Assembly: GCA_000503195.1 (NCBI GenBank)
Contig: AYSC01000013.1
Location: forward strand, 32,604-96,603
Direction: 5' to 3'
DNA length: 64,000 nt
DNA from: Blastomonas sp. CACIA14H2
GTDB taxonomy: Bacteria > Pseudomonadota > Alphaproteobacteria > Sphingomonadales > Sphingomonadaceae
In this document: piece by piece, positions 50,968 to 64,000 of the stretch
How the letters are laid out: each line of letters begins with the position of its first letter
How positions within the stretch are numbered: the first letter of the stretch is position 1
Notes under the pieces: model-generated
Told to the model about the DNA's origin: nothing
The model's input: only the letters and a program-made list of their open reading frames with translations
The model's database searches: none
Translations under genes and position numbers: made by a program

Positions 50968-52911
50968 TCAGGGCGTCACCACCGCGAACGCCGGGTCGAA
51001 CGGCGGGTGCAGCATCAGCCAGCGCAGGAACAGCCCCGAATCGCCGTCGATCTTCATCGCGCCCGATTTCATCAGCGTCGGGAAATCGGTCTCGCCGATC
51101 ACGATCGCGTCGAAATCCTTGCGGTTGAGCGTCACGGTAGCCTGGGCATCGGCGAGCGTCGCGCCGTAGCGCGGCACCTCGACATCGCCATTGACCATGA
51201 TGCCCAGCGTCTCCTTCGTGTCGGGCAGGATGAAGTTGATCTTCGCGCGCATGTTGCCCGCGCGCTCGGCGGCAAAGCGGGTCGCCAGCGCGTCGAAGAA
51301 CTCGGCGGTGGGGATGGCGCTGATGAAGCTGCGGCTCTGCGTGCTGGCGCCCTTGCGCGGCAATTCGGTCCCGCGCAGCGTGGCCGCGCCCGCCAGATAA
51401 TAGTTGCGCCAGATGCCCGATTCGGCGGCGAAGCCGAGCGCCTCGTAGCTGTCCGCCAAAGCCGCCTTGGCCGCGGCATTGTTCGGTTCGGCAAAGACGA
51501 GGTGGTTCAATAGCTCGGCAGCCCAGCGGTGATTGCCTTGGCTTTGCGCCTTCCTGCCCGCTTCGAGCAGCTTGTCCGCGCCGCCCGCCAGCTCGACATA
51601 GCCCTTGCCCGCCGCCACCGGGGGCAGCGGATTGAAATTGGCGGGGACGCCGTCCCACCAGCCGTAATAGCGCTGATAGGTCGCCTTCATATTGTGGTTG
51701 ATCGTGCCGTAATAGCCGCGCGCGGCATAGGCCGCCTGCTGCGCCGCCGGTTCGGCGATGCCGTCCGCGACCTCGTGCAACGTCATTCCCGCATTGGCGC
51801 GGCCGAGGGTGCGGTCATGGACATAGCGATAGGCGTCGCGCTGGTTCTCCAGATACCTGGCCACCCGCGCCTGGCCCCAGGTCGGCCAGTTGTGCGAGGC
51901 GATCTGCACCTCGGCCTCATTGCCCCATTTTACCAGCGCCTTGTCGATGATCTTCGACCAGCGCAGCGCATCGCGCACCTGCGCGCCGCGCAGGGTGAGG
52001 ATGTTGTGCAGCGTCTTCACCGATACCTCAGTGGTGTGCAGCACCTTGAAATCGGGCAGGTAGAACAGGAATTCGGCCGGGGCCTCGGTGCCCGCCGCAT
52101 CCATGAAGTCGAAGCGCACCCCGTCGATGGTCTTGAGCCCTCCCTCTGGGCCGATCAGCATCGTCGGAGCCATGTAACCGGTGGTGCCGATCGACAGCCC
52201 GGTGCCCAGCCCATTGTCGACCCGACCTTGCGCCCCCGGCGCGAGCGCAGTGCCGAACATATAGGCAGACCGCCGGGTCATCGCGTTGCCCGCGAGCACA
52301 TTCTCGCTCACCGCCTCTTCGGCAAAGCCGTGCGGCGCGACGATCGGGACCTTGCGCTTCTTCGCCTCGTCCGCCGACAGGATGCCGCCGACACCGCCGA
52401 AATGATCGGCATGGCTGTGGCTGAACAGCACGGCGGAAATCGGGCGCTTGCCGATCCGGCTCTTGGCCAGCTGCATCGCGGCGGCGGCGGCCTCCTCGGT
52501 GAGCAGCGGATCGACCACGATCCAGCCGGTTTTGCCCGCGATGATCGTCATCACCGCGATGTCATAGCCGCGCAGCTGCCAGACCTTGCCGGGGACGATC
52601 TCGAACAGGCCATGGATATGGTTGAGCCGCGCCTGCCGCCAGAGCGAGGGGTGCACGGTCGCAGGCGCGGTCTCGGCGTTGAGGAAGTCGAAGGCGCTTG
52701 CGTCCCAGACGGTCTTGCCATCGGCGGTCTTGATCACGCCGCCGGGAATTTCGGCGATCTTGCCGCGTGTGGCATCGGCCATGTCGCTGCCGTCATCGGT
52801 CGGAAGCCGCGCCAGCACTGCCGCGCGCTCGGCATCGCTCAGCTGCGCCTGCGCAGCCACACCGCTCATCAATGCCAGCGCCATCGCGCCGGTCTTCAGC
52901 ACCCGTTTCAT
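50968..52911 (-). CDS. Alkyl sulfatase, MBL-fold (SdsA-type)
   Basis: 647-residue exported enzyme hydrolysing linear alkyl sulfates such as SDS. Signal peptide with cleavage after AQA (about residue 22), zinc motif HSHADHFGG (His165, His167, Asp169, His170), Zn ligands in the EFLFYLPDFKVLHTTEV region, an alkylsulfatase dimerisation domain (about 360-505) and a C-terminal SCP2-like domain. Start at 52911 has AGGAGGG 6 bases upstream; an ATG at 52962 lacks one. It is monocistronic. Its substrate could equally be a secondary or branched alkyl sulfate. Confidence 0.9.
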   Translation of the reverse strand: MKRVLKTGAMALALMSGVAAQAQLSDAERAAVLARLPTDDGSDMADATRGKIAEIPGGVIKTADGKTVWDASAFDFLNAETAPATVHPSLWRQARLNHIHGLFEIVPGKVWQLRGYDIAVMTIIAGKTGWIVVDPLLTEEAAAAAMQLAKSRIGKRPISAVLFSHSHADHFGGVGGILSADEAKKRKVPIVAPHGFAEEAVSENVLAGNAMTRRSAYMFGTALAPGAQGRVDNGLGTGLSIGTTGYMAPTMLIGPEGGLKTIDGVRFDFMDAAGTEAPAEFLFYLPDFKVLHTTEVSVKTLHNILTLRGAQVRDALRWSKIIDKALVKWGNEAEVQIASHNWPTWGQARVARYLENQRDAYRYVHDRTLGRANAGMTLHEVADGIAEPAAQQAAYAARGYYGTINHNMKATYQRYYGWWDGVPANFNPLPPVAAGKGYVELAGGADKLLEAGRKAQSQGNHRWAAELLNHLVFAEPNNAAAKAALADSYEALGFAAESGIWRNYYLAGAATLRGTELPRKGASTQSRSFISAIPTAEFFDALATRFAAERAGNMRAKINFILPDTKETLGIMVNGDVEVPRYGATLADAQATVTLNRKDFDAIVIGETDFPTLMKSGAMKIDGDSGLFLRWLMLHPPFDPAFAVVTP

Positions 52912-53204
52912 CCGCACCCTCCTGATCGCATCGCCTTGCCCAGGCGATTTATTGGCAGTCATGCTGCCATATTATTCGCGCGCTGTCAGCCATTGATCGT
53001 GCCCCGGTTCAAATCCCCCCCAATCGGGGTGTGGCGATGGCAAAGCGCGGATTAAGCCTGTCTCCAACGAAGCATCCGCTTTTCATGACAGGCCACCGAA
53101 CATTCAGCAAACCGCGACCCTGCTGGTCGGTGACAGGTGATGGAAAGGCGATCCCGGCGGGTTCAGCGCCCGCCGGGGTCGTCGCTTCGAGCCAGGGGGA
53201 CATG

Positions 53205-54206
53205 ATGACGCTTGATCGCCGCCACTTTCTGATCGCATCGGCCAGCGCCGCCGCCTTTGCCGCGCTGCCCAACCCCGCGCTCGCCGCCAAGAAGGCCAAG
53301 TCGCCGGTGGCGGTCAAGAACCCCGCAGCGCTCGCCGGGATGCGTCAGGCGGTGATCGGATCGTTCGCGGTCGGCTATCTGACCGAGCGGATCGACCGCG
53401 CCAGGGCAGGCGGCGGGCTGATGGGTGGCGGGTTCGGCGGAAAGTCGACCGCGCGCAGCTATCTTGCCGGGCTCACCGACACCGATTTCCGCGACGCGAC
53501 CGAGGCGGCCTATGCCGCGTTCACCGATCGGCTGGCCGCGCTCGGCATCACGCTCGCCGATCGCCAGGCGCTGGTTTCGGCCTATGGCAGCAAGGTCAAG
53601 CCGCTGCCCAATGGCGAGGAGCGCACGCTGATCACCGGGCGCGACGACAAGGCCAAGGCGCGGCTGTTCAGCCCGGCGAGCCTAGGCGATCCGGTGGTGC
53701 TGCAGGAATGGCTGGGCATCCTGACCGGCGGCGGCTTCGATTTCGCGTTCAACATGAGCGTGGTCAATGCGAGCATGAACGCCAAGACCTATGCCAAATC
53801 CTCGGGCCTGCCGGTGATCAACGCGCTGCTGCTCGTCGATTTCGCCGATGCCGACAGCTATGGCGGCTTCTTCACCACCAGTTCTGCGGTCAAGGTCAAG
53901 TCGAGCCTCGCCGCCTTTCCCGATGCCAGCCAGCTCACCGTGTTCGCGCCGGGCGGCAAGACCGGATCGGTGGTGCTCAAGGAGCCGGTGGCGATGGGCG
54001 GCGATTACGGCACGTTCGCGGACACCACCGGCGGCACCGCAAAGACGCTCGAGACGGTGAGCAATGTCATCGGCATTCTGGGCGGGGTGGGCACCAACAA
54101 GTCGCGCAAATACACGATGACCGCCGATCCGGCGCGCTGGCGCGAGGGCGTGGCCGGGGTTTCGCACGAGGCGTTCGCCAGGCTGACAGCCGGGCTTTCC
54201 GCCTGA
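53205..54206 (+). CDS. Tat-exported protein of unknown function
   Basis: 333-residue protein I do not recognise. A twin-arginine signal, DRRHFLIASASAAAFAALP, ends near ALA, so export of a folded, possibly cofactor-bearing protein is likely. The mature part has a Gly-rich GGGLMGGGFGGKST and no catalytic motif I can name. The start at 53205 (the second of two adjacent ATGs) has AGGGGGA upstream; the frame is open from 53031 but the extra residues are non-signal. It is divergent from the alkylsulfatase and precedes uppP by 52 bases. Function undetermined. Confidence 0.75.
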   Translation: MTLDRRHFLIASASAAAFAALPNPALAAKKAKSPVAVKNPAALAGMRQAVIGSFAVGYLTERIDRARAGGGLMGGGFGGKSTARSYLAGLTDTDFRDATEAAYAAFTDRLAALGITLADRQALVSAYGSKVKPLPNGEERTLITGRDDKAKARLFSPASLGDPVVLQEWLGILTGGGFDFAFNMSVVNASMNAKTYAKSSGLPVINALLLVDFADADSYGGFFTTSSAVKVKSSLAAFPDASQLTVFAPGGKTGSVVLKEPVAMGGDYGTFADTTGGTAKTLETVSNVIGILGGVGTNKSRKYTMTADPARWREGVAGVSHEAFARLTAGLSA

Positions 54207-54258
54207 AATACGGCGCTATCCGGTTGACTTGGCGGCGGGGCGTCGCTCTTAAGGCGCC

Positions 54259-55062
54259 ATGATCGAAATGTATCTCATCCCCATATTGCTGGGAATCGTC
54301 GAAGGCCTGACCGAGTTTCTGCCGGTCTCTTCCACCGGACACCTCATTCTTGCGACCGAACTGCTCGGCTTCGATGCCGAGGCCTGGGCGGTGTTCAACA
54401 TCGCGATCCAGCCCGGCGCGATCCTGGCGATCGTCGTGCTCTACTGGCGCACCTTCATGGATGTGCTCGCTGGGTTGATGCGCTGGGAGCCGTCTGCCGT
54501 CGCCTTTACGCGCAACCTGCTGATCGCGTTCTTCCCCGCGGTCATCCTGGGCCTCGCGTTCGGCGACCAGATCGACAAGCTGCTCGAAAATGCGGTGGTC
54601 GTCGCCTGGGCGCTGATCATCGGCGGGGTGGCGATCCTGGTGGTGGAAAAGCTCGCCAAGACCAGCGATGCCGGCGGCGTGGCGGGCGTGCCGTTCAAGA
54701 CCGCGATCGGCATCGGTCTGGTCCAGTGCATCGCGATGATCCCGGGGGTCAGCCGCTCGGGCGCGACCATCCTGGGCGCGATGGCGATGGGCGTGGACCG
54801 CAAGACCGCGGCGGAGTTCAGCTTCTTTCTCGCGCTTCCGACGCTCACCGGTGCGACGGTGCTCCAGCTCTACAAGAACCGCGACCTGCTCACCCCCGAC
54901 GAATTCGGCGCGATCGCGATCGGCTTCGTCGTTTCGTTCATCGTCGCGTTGGTGGTGGTCAAGGCGTTCCTGAAGATCGTGACGCGCTACGGTTTCGCGC
55001 CCTTTGCCTGGTATCGCATCGTCGCGGGCGCGGCGGCTCTGGTATGGCTCGCAAACCGATAG
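54259..55062 (+). CDS. uppP: Undecaprenyl-diphosphatase
   Basis: 267-residue inner-membrane phosphatase that recycles undecaprenyl diphosphate for wall synthesis (BacA/UppP family). Catalytic motifs GLTEFLPVSSTGHLIL and PGVSRSGATILGAM, with about eight hydrophobic segments. Overexpression confers bacitracin resistance in other bacteria. Family length is normal. It stands alone between the Tat protein and the glutamate synthase genes. Confidence 0.96.
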   Translation: MIEMYLIPILLGIVEGLTEFLPVSSTGHLILATELLGFDAEAWAVFNIAIQPGAILAIVVLYWRTFMDVLAGLMRWEPSAVAFTRNLLIAFFPAVILGLAFGDQIDKLLENAVVVAWALIIGGVAILVVEKLAKTSDAGGVAGVPFKTAIGIGLVQCIAMIPGVSRSGATILGAMAMGVDRKTAAEFSFFLALPTLTGATVLQLYKNRDLLTPDEFGAIAIGFVVSFIVALVVVKAFLKIVTRYGFAPFAWYRIVAGAAALVWLANR

Positions 55063-55260
55063 GTCCGGATCGGAACCGTTGTGGCGAGGAAATTGTCCCA
55101 ACCTGCGACGAAATGATTGTGCTCAGCAATCAATAGTCAACAATGCTGACCTATCGATACAAAAGTGCGTGACTCGGCGCATCCGATGCCCTAAAGCTGC
55201 GTCAGTTGCGGCGCGCGCAATCCTTGCCGCGCCTATCGTTTGCGAAGCAAGGGCAGGGGC

Positions 55261-56760
55261 ATGGCTGACCAACAGCACGAACAGAATGTGGCCAGGGCGG
55301 CGGCATTGGCGGCGGAAAAGCTGGCGATGCTCCAATTCGTCGATCGCGGGCAGGCCTATCCGCCCAAGCGCAGCGCCGAGGACCGCGCCGACGATTTCGA
55401 GGAAATCTCCGACAGGTTCGATGGAGCCGCCGCGCAGGCGCAATCGGCGCGCTGCTCGCAATGCGGCGTGCCCTATTGCTCGACCCATTGCCCGCTGCAC
55501 AACCATATTCCCGACTGGCTGCGCCTGACCGCCGAAGGGCGGCTGCGCGAAGCCTATGAAATGTCGAACCTCACCTCGACCATGCCCGAGATCTGCGGCC
55601 GCATCTGCCCGCAGGATCGCCTCTGCGAAGGCAATTGCGTGATCGAGTTTTCCGGGCACGGCGCGGTCACCATCGGATCGGTCGAAAAGTACATCACCGA
55701 TACCGCCTGGGACCAGGGCTGGGTCGAGCCGGTGCTGGTCGGCAAGCCGCGCGGCCAGTCGGTCGGCATCATCGGTGCGGGCCCGGCCGGGCTGACCGCG
55801 GCCGAATATCTGCGCATGGGCGGCTATGACGTGCATGTCTATGACCGGCACGACCGCGCGGGCGGGCTGCTGACTTATGGCATTCCCGGCTTCAAGCTCG
55901 AAAAGGATGTCGTCATGCGCCGCGTCGCCCGGCTCGAGCAAGCGGGCATCGTCTTCCATTGCGGGTTCGAGGTCGGCCGCGACGCCAGCATGGACGATCT
56001 TCGCGAAAGGCACGATGCGGTGCTGATCGCGACCGGCGTCTACAAGGCGCGCGACATCAAGGTGCCGGGCATCGGCGCGGATGGCGTCGTCGCCGCGCTC
56101 GATTATCTCATCGCCTCGAACCGCAAGGGCTTTGGCGATGACGTGCCCGATTTCGACAGCGGCGCGCTCAACGCGCAAGGCAAGCACGTCGTCGTGATCG
56201 GCGGTGGCGATACCGCGATGGATTGCGTGCGCACGGCAGTTCGCCAGGGTGCGGCCTCGGTCAAGTGCCTCTACCGCCGTGACCGGGTCAACATGCCCGG
56301 ATCGCAGCGCGAAGTGCTCAATGCCGAGGAAGAGGGCGTCGAGTTCGTCTGGCTCTCCGGACCCGTCGCGGTCGAGGGCACCCCGCAGGCCAGCGCCGTG
56401 CGCGCCAGCCGCATGCGGCTGGGCGCGCCCGACGCGTCGGGCCGCAGCGCGCCCGAGCCCGATCCCGACAGCGATTTCTCGGTGCCCGCCGATCTCGTCA
56501 TCAAGGCCTTGGGCTTCGACCCCGAGGACCTGCCGACCGCGTTCGGCTGCGACGAACTCTCGGTGCAGCGCTGGGGTACGCTGCGCGTCGACCACAAGAC
56601 GATGATGACCAGCCTCGATGGCGTGTTTGCCGCAGGCGATATCGTGCGCGGCGCCTCGCTGGTGGTCTGGGCGATCCGCGACGGGCGCGACGTGGCCGAG
56701 CACATGCACAAATATCTCAAGGCCAAGGCGCGCGCCGGAGCCGAAATGGTCGCCGCCTGA
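55261..56760 (+). CDS. gltD: Glutamate synthase small subunit
   Basis: 499-residue FAD-, NADPH- and Fe-S-containing subunit that supplies electrons to GltB. The N-terminal cysteine clusters are CSQCGVPYCSTHCPLHN and CGRICPQDRLCEGNC. FAD site VGIIGAGPAGLTAAEYLR, NADPH site VVVIGGGDTAMDCVR, and a C-terminal FAAGDIVRGASLVVWAI. The start at 55261 has GCAGGGG upstream and no residue upstream fits the family. It precedes gltB by 67 bases, the reverse of the E. coli gltBD order but usual in alphaproteobacteria. Confidence 0.97.
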   Translation: MADQQHEQNVARAAALAAEKLAMLQFVDRGQAYPPKRSAEDRADDFEEISDRFDGAAAQAQSARCSQCGVPYCSTHCPLHNHIPDWLRLTAEGRLREAYEMSNLTSTMPEICGRICPQDRLCEGNCVIEFSGHGAVTIGSVEKYITDTAWDQGWVEPVLVGKPRGQSVGIIGAGPAGLTAAEYLRMGGYDVHVYDRHDRAGGLLTYGIPGFKLEKDVVMRRVARLEQAGIVFHCGFEVGRDASMDDLRERHDAVLIATGVYKARDIKVPGIGADGVVAALDYLIASNRKGFGDDVPDFDSGALNAQGKHVVVIGGGDTAMDCVRTAVRQGAASVKCLYRRDRVNMPGSQREVLNAEEEGVEFVWLSGPVAVEGTPQASAVRASRMRLGAPDASGRSAPEPDPDSDFSVPADLVIKALGFDPEDLPTAFGCDELSVQRWGTLRVDHKTMMTSLDGVFAAGDIVRGASLVVWAIRDGRDVAEHMHKYLKAKARAGAEMVAA

Positions 56761-56827
56761 GCAAGATGTGAAGGACCAGGCCGGATGAGCGCGACGCCCC
56801 GGCCGGTCGAGACGAAAGACACGTGAC

Positions 56828-61351
<4,524 letters not shown>

Positions 61352-61413
61352 GCAGCCACCAAGAAACCGTCGTCGGCATTTGGCATTTCCATACTAGGAT
61401 TCAGCTATAGATT

Positions 61414-61448
61414 GAATATTCTTCCCTCATGACGAGGGGAGAATATTC
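61414..61448 (+). promoter_or_regulatory. Hairpin that covers the muramidase ribosome-binding site
   Basis: Arms GAATATTCTTCCCTC (61414-61428) and GAGGGGAGAATATTC (61434-61448), 15 bases with one mismatch, loop ATGAC, directly abutting the ATG at 61449. The right arm contains the purine-rich ribosome-binding site GAGGGGAG, so folding would block translation initiation. Could be a thermosensor-like or RNA-binding control. It may also be a DNA-binding dyad. Confidence 0.6.
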
Positions 61449-62255
61449 ATGTCTGCAGTGAAGCTTACAGATGCGTTGCGCGTTGAATATAATCAACTTT
61501 TCCAAAGTTGCAGGGTCGACTCGCAGCGCGCCTCTATCGTGGATGGTCTGGCGCAGAAGCTGATCGGAAACCGCAACCGCTACGAAAACACCGGCGAACC
61601 GCTGGGCATTCCGTGGACTTTCATCGCGGTGACGCACAACATGGAATCGAGCCAGAATTTCTCCAGGCACCTGCACAATGGCGACCCGCTGACGGCGCGC
61701 ACCGTCCAGGTGCCCAAGGGCCGACCCAGAACCGGTACGCCGCCGTTCACCTGGGAAGAAAGCGCGCGCGACGCGCTGTTGCTGAAAAAGCTGGACACAT
61801 GGACCGACTGGACCGTGGCGGGCACGCTGTACAAGCTCGAGGAATATAATGGCTGGGGCTATCGCCGCTTCCACCCCGATGTGAAATCGCCCTATCTCTG
61901 GTCGTTTTCCAACCATTATCGGTCGGGGAAATATGTTGCGGACGGCACCTGGTCGCAAACGGCAAAGTCGCAGCAATGCGGTGCGGCGCTGCTCTTGCGC
62001 CGAATGGCGGAGCTTGGCCATTCGGGCTTCAGCGATCAGGCGGTGCCGGCGCTCGACGCCATGCCCGCCGTCGTCCGCTATTCGGCATCCGAACCCTCCG
62101 ATCCCGAGGTGAGGGCGGCGGCGATGGCCCTGCAAGACTGGTTGTCGACCCACAAGGGCATTTTCGTGAAGCCCGACGGTTGGCCCGCCAGACGCACCTC
62201 GGACGCGTTCAAGCTGGTCACGGGCCGTTATCTGCCGGGCGATCCGCGCGGCTGA
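61449..62255 (+). CDS. COG5526-type lysozyme family (muramidase) protein
   Basis: 268-residue protein of the prokaryotic lysozyme family seen in phages and some chromosomes. Diagnostic stretches are PWTFIAVTHNMESSQNFSRH with a likely catalytic Glu, HNGDPLTARTVQVPKGRP, PPFTWEESARDALLLKKLD, LYKLEEYNGWGYRRFHPDVK and SPYLWSFSNHYRSGKYVADG. No signal peptide is seen and no holin or other phage gene adjoins, so export or release is unexplained. Its ATG is abutted by a hairpin carrying its ribosome-binding site. It lies downstream of gltB but is probably a separate unit. Confidence 0.8.
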   Translation: MSAVKLTDALRVEYNQLFQSCRVDSQRASIVDGLAQKLIGNRNRYENTGEPLGIPWTFIAVTHNMESSQNFSRHLHNGDPLTARTVQVPKGRPRTGTPPFTWEESARDALLLKKLDTWTDWTVAGTLYKLEEYNGWGYRRFHPDVKSPYLWSFSNHYRSGKYVADGTWSQTAKSQQCGAALLLRRMAELGHSGFSDQAVPALDAMPAVVRYSASEPSDPEVRAAAMALQDWLSTHKGIFVKPDGWPARRTSDAFKLVTGRYLPGDPRG

Positions 62256-62268
62256 GCCTGGCCGCAGC

Positions 62269-62306
62269 AAAAAGCCCCGCCCGCCCTGGGGGGGGGCGGG
62301 CGGGGC
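62269..62306 (-). terminator. Strong GC-rich terminator
   Basis: Thirteen-base stem GCCCCGCCCGCCC (62274-62286) paired with GGGCGGGCGGGGC (62294-62306). An A-run at 62269-62273 gives a T-run on the minus strand, so it fits termination of the minus-strand porin gene; on the plus strand it also lies just after the muramidase gene. Confidence 0.75.
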
Positions 62307-62336
62307 CTTGTCACCCGGAACGGGTCAGCGCTGCGT

Positions 62337-62876
62337 TCAGAAGTTGAACGCGAGGCCGCCTGCGACGCGGGTGGTGTCGAAGCCGAGCGTATCGACCGTC
62401 ACGCGCAGCGCGGTGTTGGTGCCGATCTTGTACTGGCCGCCGATGCCGACCAGATAATCGCCGCTGGTGTCATCCACGCCGGCGGGGACGGGCAGGCCGG
62501 TGGCCTTGCGCAGGTTCAGGTCGACCCACTGGTATCCGCCCCGCGCGAACAGCTGGCCCTTTTCGCCAACGCGCACGCCGATCTTGCCGGTCGCGCCATA
62601 TTCGCTGTCGATGATGCTCGAACCGAGGTTGAAATTGCCTTCCGCGCCGACGATCAGCGTCGGGCCGACCGGGACATCCACGCCCGCGAACACGCCGTAG
62701 ATCGGGCTGCCATCCTTGCCGAGCGGATTGTCGCCCAGATCGTGATAACCGCCCTGCGCGCCGACATAGACATCAGCCTGAGAAACGTCCTGCGCCATCG
62801 CGGGGGCAGAAAGCGCGAACGGAAGGGCTGCGACAGCCGAAAGGCAAGCGAGCTTGATGGGGGAGAGAGTTTTCAT
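62337..62876 (-). CDS. Small outer-membrane beta-barrel protein
   Basis: 179-residue exported protein with a clear signal peptide (KLACLSAVAALPFALSAPAMA, cleavage near residue 28) and alternating strands ending in the aromatic AGGLAFNF. The pattern fits an opacity/OmpA-type 8-strand barrel porin (OmpX/YadA-like size). Start at 62876 gives the signal directly. It is convergent with the muramidase gene, with a shared terminator region. Ligand or pore function unknown. Confidence 0.8.
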   Translation of the reverse strand: MKTLSPIKLACLSAVAALPFALSAPAMAQDVSQADVYVGAQGGYHDLGDNPLGKDGSPIYGVFAGVDVPVGPTLIVGAEGNFNLGSSIIDSEYGATGKIGVRVGEKGQLFARGGYQWVDLNLRKATGLPVPAGVDDTSGDYLVGIGGQYKIGTNTALRVTVDTLGFDTTRVAGGLAFNF

Positions 62877-63133
62877 CTTTATTGTCCTTCGTTTTCACGC
62901 CGGGACATGCCCGGCGTCGGGGCGGGTGTAGACCCTCGCCCCGGTCCCCAAGCTGAACGAAAGATGCGGCAAATCGACAGATTCCATCAGTTCGTCGAAA
63001 TAAAATGACTGTCTGTTCAGCTTCAGGCGTGGCGCGGGGCGGTTGCGGAGTCGCCTCGATCTGGCCGTAAAATGCTGGAATGCCCTCACGCATTTTATGG
63101 ACGCCTTCGCGCGGCTGATGCATGGAGGATGGA

Positions 63134-63805
63134 ATGTGGCAGCTGTTCCAATTTCCCCTGTGTCCGTTTTCGCGCAAAGTCCGGCTTCTGCTGGGAGAAA
63201 AGGGCATCGGCTACGAGCTGGTGCGCGAATCACCCTGGGAGCAGCGCGACGAGTTTCTTGACATGAACCCCGCCGGGCGCACCCCGGTGATGCGCCATCG
63301 CGACCGCGACCAGACGCTGTGCGACAGCTGGGCGATCTGCGAATATTTCGAGGAAACGGTCGAGAAGAACCCGATGATCAACGGGTCGGCGGACAACCGC
63401 GCCGAAATCCGGCGGCTGGTCGCGTGGTTCGACGAGCAGTTCTTCGGCGACGTCGTCGCTCCGCTGATGCACGAACGCATGCGCAAGCGGCTGATCTATC
63501 GCCAGCCGCCCGATGGCCGCGTGCTGCGCGAGGCGATGCGGCTCGCCAACACGCATCTCGATTATATCGACTATCTGCTCGACCATCATGCCTGGATCGC
63601 GGGCGCGACGATGAGCCTGGCCGACCTGGCCGCGGCCGCGCATATCTCGATCGCCGATTATCTGGGCGGCATCGACTGGCTGGCGCATGCCCAGACGGCG
63701 GACTGGTACAGAAAGTTCAAGTCGCGGCCGTCCTTTCGTCCGCTGCTGGCCGAACGGATGGAAGTGATCAAGCCGCCCTCGCATTACGAGGAAGCCGATT
63801 TCTGA
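63134..63805 (+). CDS. Glutathione S-transferase family protein
   Basis: 223-residue GST-fold protein. The thioredoxin-like start LFQFPLCPFSRKVRLLLGEK has the active-site-type CPFS motif, followed by NPAGRTPVMRHRDRDQTLCD with the cis-Pro and DS pair, and an all-helical C-terminal domain with ATMSLADLAAAAHISIADYL. Start at 63134 follows GGAGG at 63124-63128; an ATG at 63122 lies inside that site. The substrate is unknown. Different subtype from the GST at 6902. Confidence 0.87.
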   Translation: MWQLFQFPLCPFSRKVRLLLGEKGIGYELVRESPWEQRDEFLDMNPAGRTPVMRHRDRDQTLCDSWAICEYFEETVEKNPMINGSADNRAEIRRLVAWFDEQFFGDVVAPLMHERMRKRLIYRQPPDGRVLREAMRLANTHLDYIDYLLDHHAWIAGATMSLADLAAAAHISIADYLGGIDWLAHAQTADWYRKFKSRPSFRPLLAERMEVIKPPSHYEEADF

Positions 63806-63839
63806 GCGGCTTCTCGCCCGGCGTTCCCAGCCCCGTACG

Positions 63840-64000
63840 CCTCTCCCTCGATGGGAGAGGCAGCGAGACTTGGCCGCTTGCGGCCTAGTCGCAGCGGTGA
63901 GGGTGATGGTGCGGCTGGTTGTCAGCCGCGCGGTGTGGAAAGGCCTCACAATCCGAAGAGAGCACCCCCACCCAACCCTCCCCCATCAAGGGGGAGGGCT
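63840..64000. repeat. Dispersed palindromic repeat cluster at window end
   Basis: Two hairpins flank a GC-rich spacer: CCTCTCCC (63840-63847) / GGGAGAGG (63853-63860), and CCCTCCCCC (63976-63984) / GGGGGAGGG (63990-63998); a third GGCCGC-TT-GCGGCC dyad sits between. The layout matches the repeat after petC (41933-41956). It follows the GST stop closely and could serve as its transcript end. It continues to the window edge. Confidence 0.7.

Overview
The window is high-GC chromosomal DNA that I assign to a sphingomonad-type alphaproteobacterium. The assignment is inferred from several things together: a TonB-dependent receptor next to an aromatic-catabolism cluster, the hemC-hemD-mitofilin gene order, a CBP3-type chaperone beside a DUF177 protein, a petABC bc1 operon, an MHYT-PAS-PAS-GGDEF-EAL protein and dispersed GC-rich palindromic repeats. 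No rRNA, intact tRNA or CRISPR array was seen, and no genus is claimed.

Layout. 1-6577: high-affinity potassium system, with the unusual order kdpB (cut by the window edge), kdpA, kdpC, then the kdpDE two-component system. 6578-10427: a degraded accessory stretch with a glutathione transferase, an AlpA-type regulator, an antirestriction ArdC N-terminus joined out of frame to a conjugative relaxase (TraA-type) C-terminus, and the 3' end of an IS3-family element carrying a 38-bp perfect palindrome. 10428-23204: a LysR regulator divergent from a TonB receptor, followed by a tight run of nine genes (VOC-fold dioxygenase, FAH hydrolase, ACMSD-like amidohydrolase, exported metallo-hydrolase, VanA-like Rieske oxygenase, MFS transporter, cyclase-family hydrolase, second FAH hydrolase, glutathione-dependent formaldehyde dehydrogenase). 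This reads as an uptake and degradation pathway for a methoxylated or otherwise substituted aromatic compound whose identity is not known. 23515-24880: a P4-type integrase and a 16-base copy of a tRNA 3' end, the likely right boundary of an integrated island.

24999-64000 is mostly core chromosome: a c-di-GMP turnover protein, a PQQ alcohol dehydrogenase, rpmI-rplT, bamE, a CNNM/CorC protein, an OmpA-like lipoprotein, trmL-hemF with two small enzymes, petABC, PBP1A, the hemC-hemD-mitofilin-mobA operon, tsaD-gpsA, an alkylsulfatase, uppP, gltD-gltB, a COG5526-type muramidase and a second GST.

The items most worth following are the uncharacterised catabolic operon, the tRNA-like att remnant beside the integrase, an apparent in-frame repeat insertion of about 60 codons in tsaD, a hairpin that pairs the ribosome-binding site of the muramidase gene, and the mosaic of plasmid debris. 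All calls come from reading sequence and translations. No database search or structure prediction was run.
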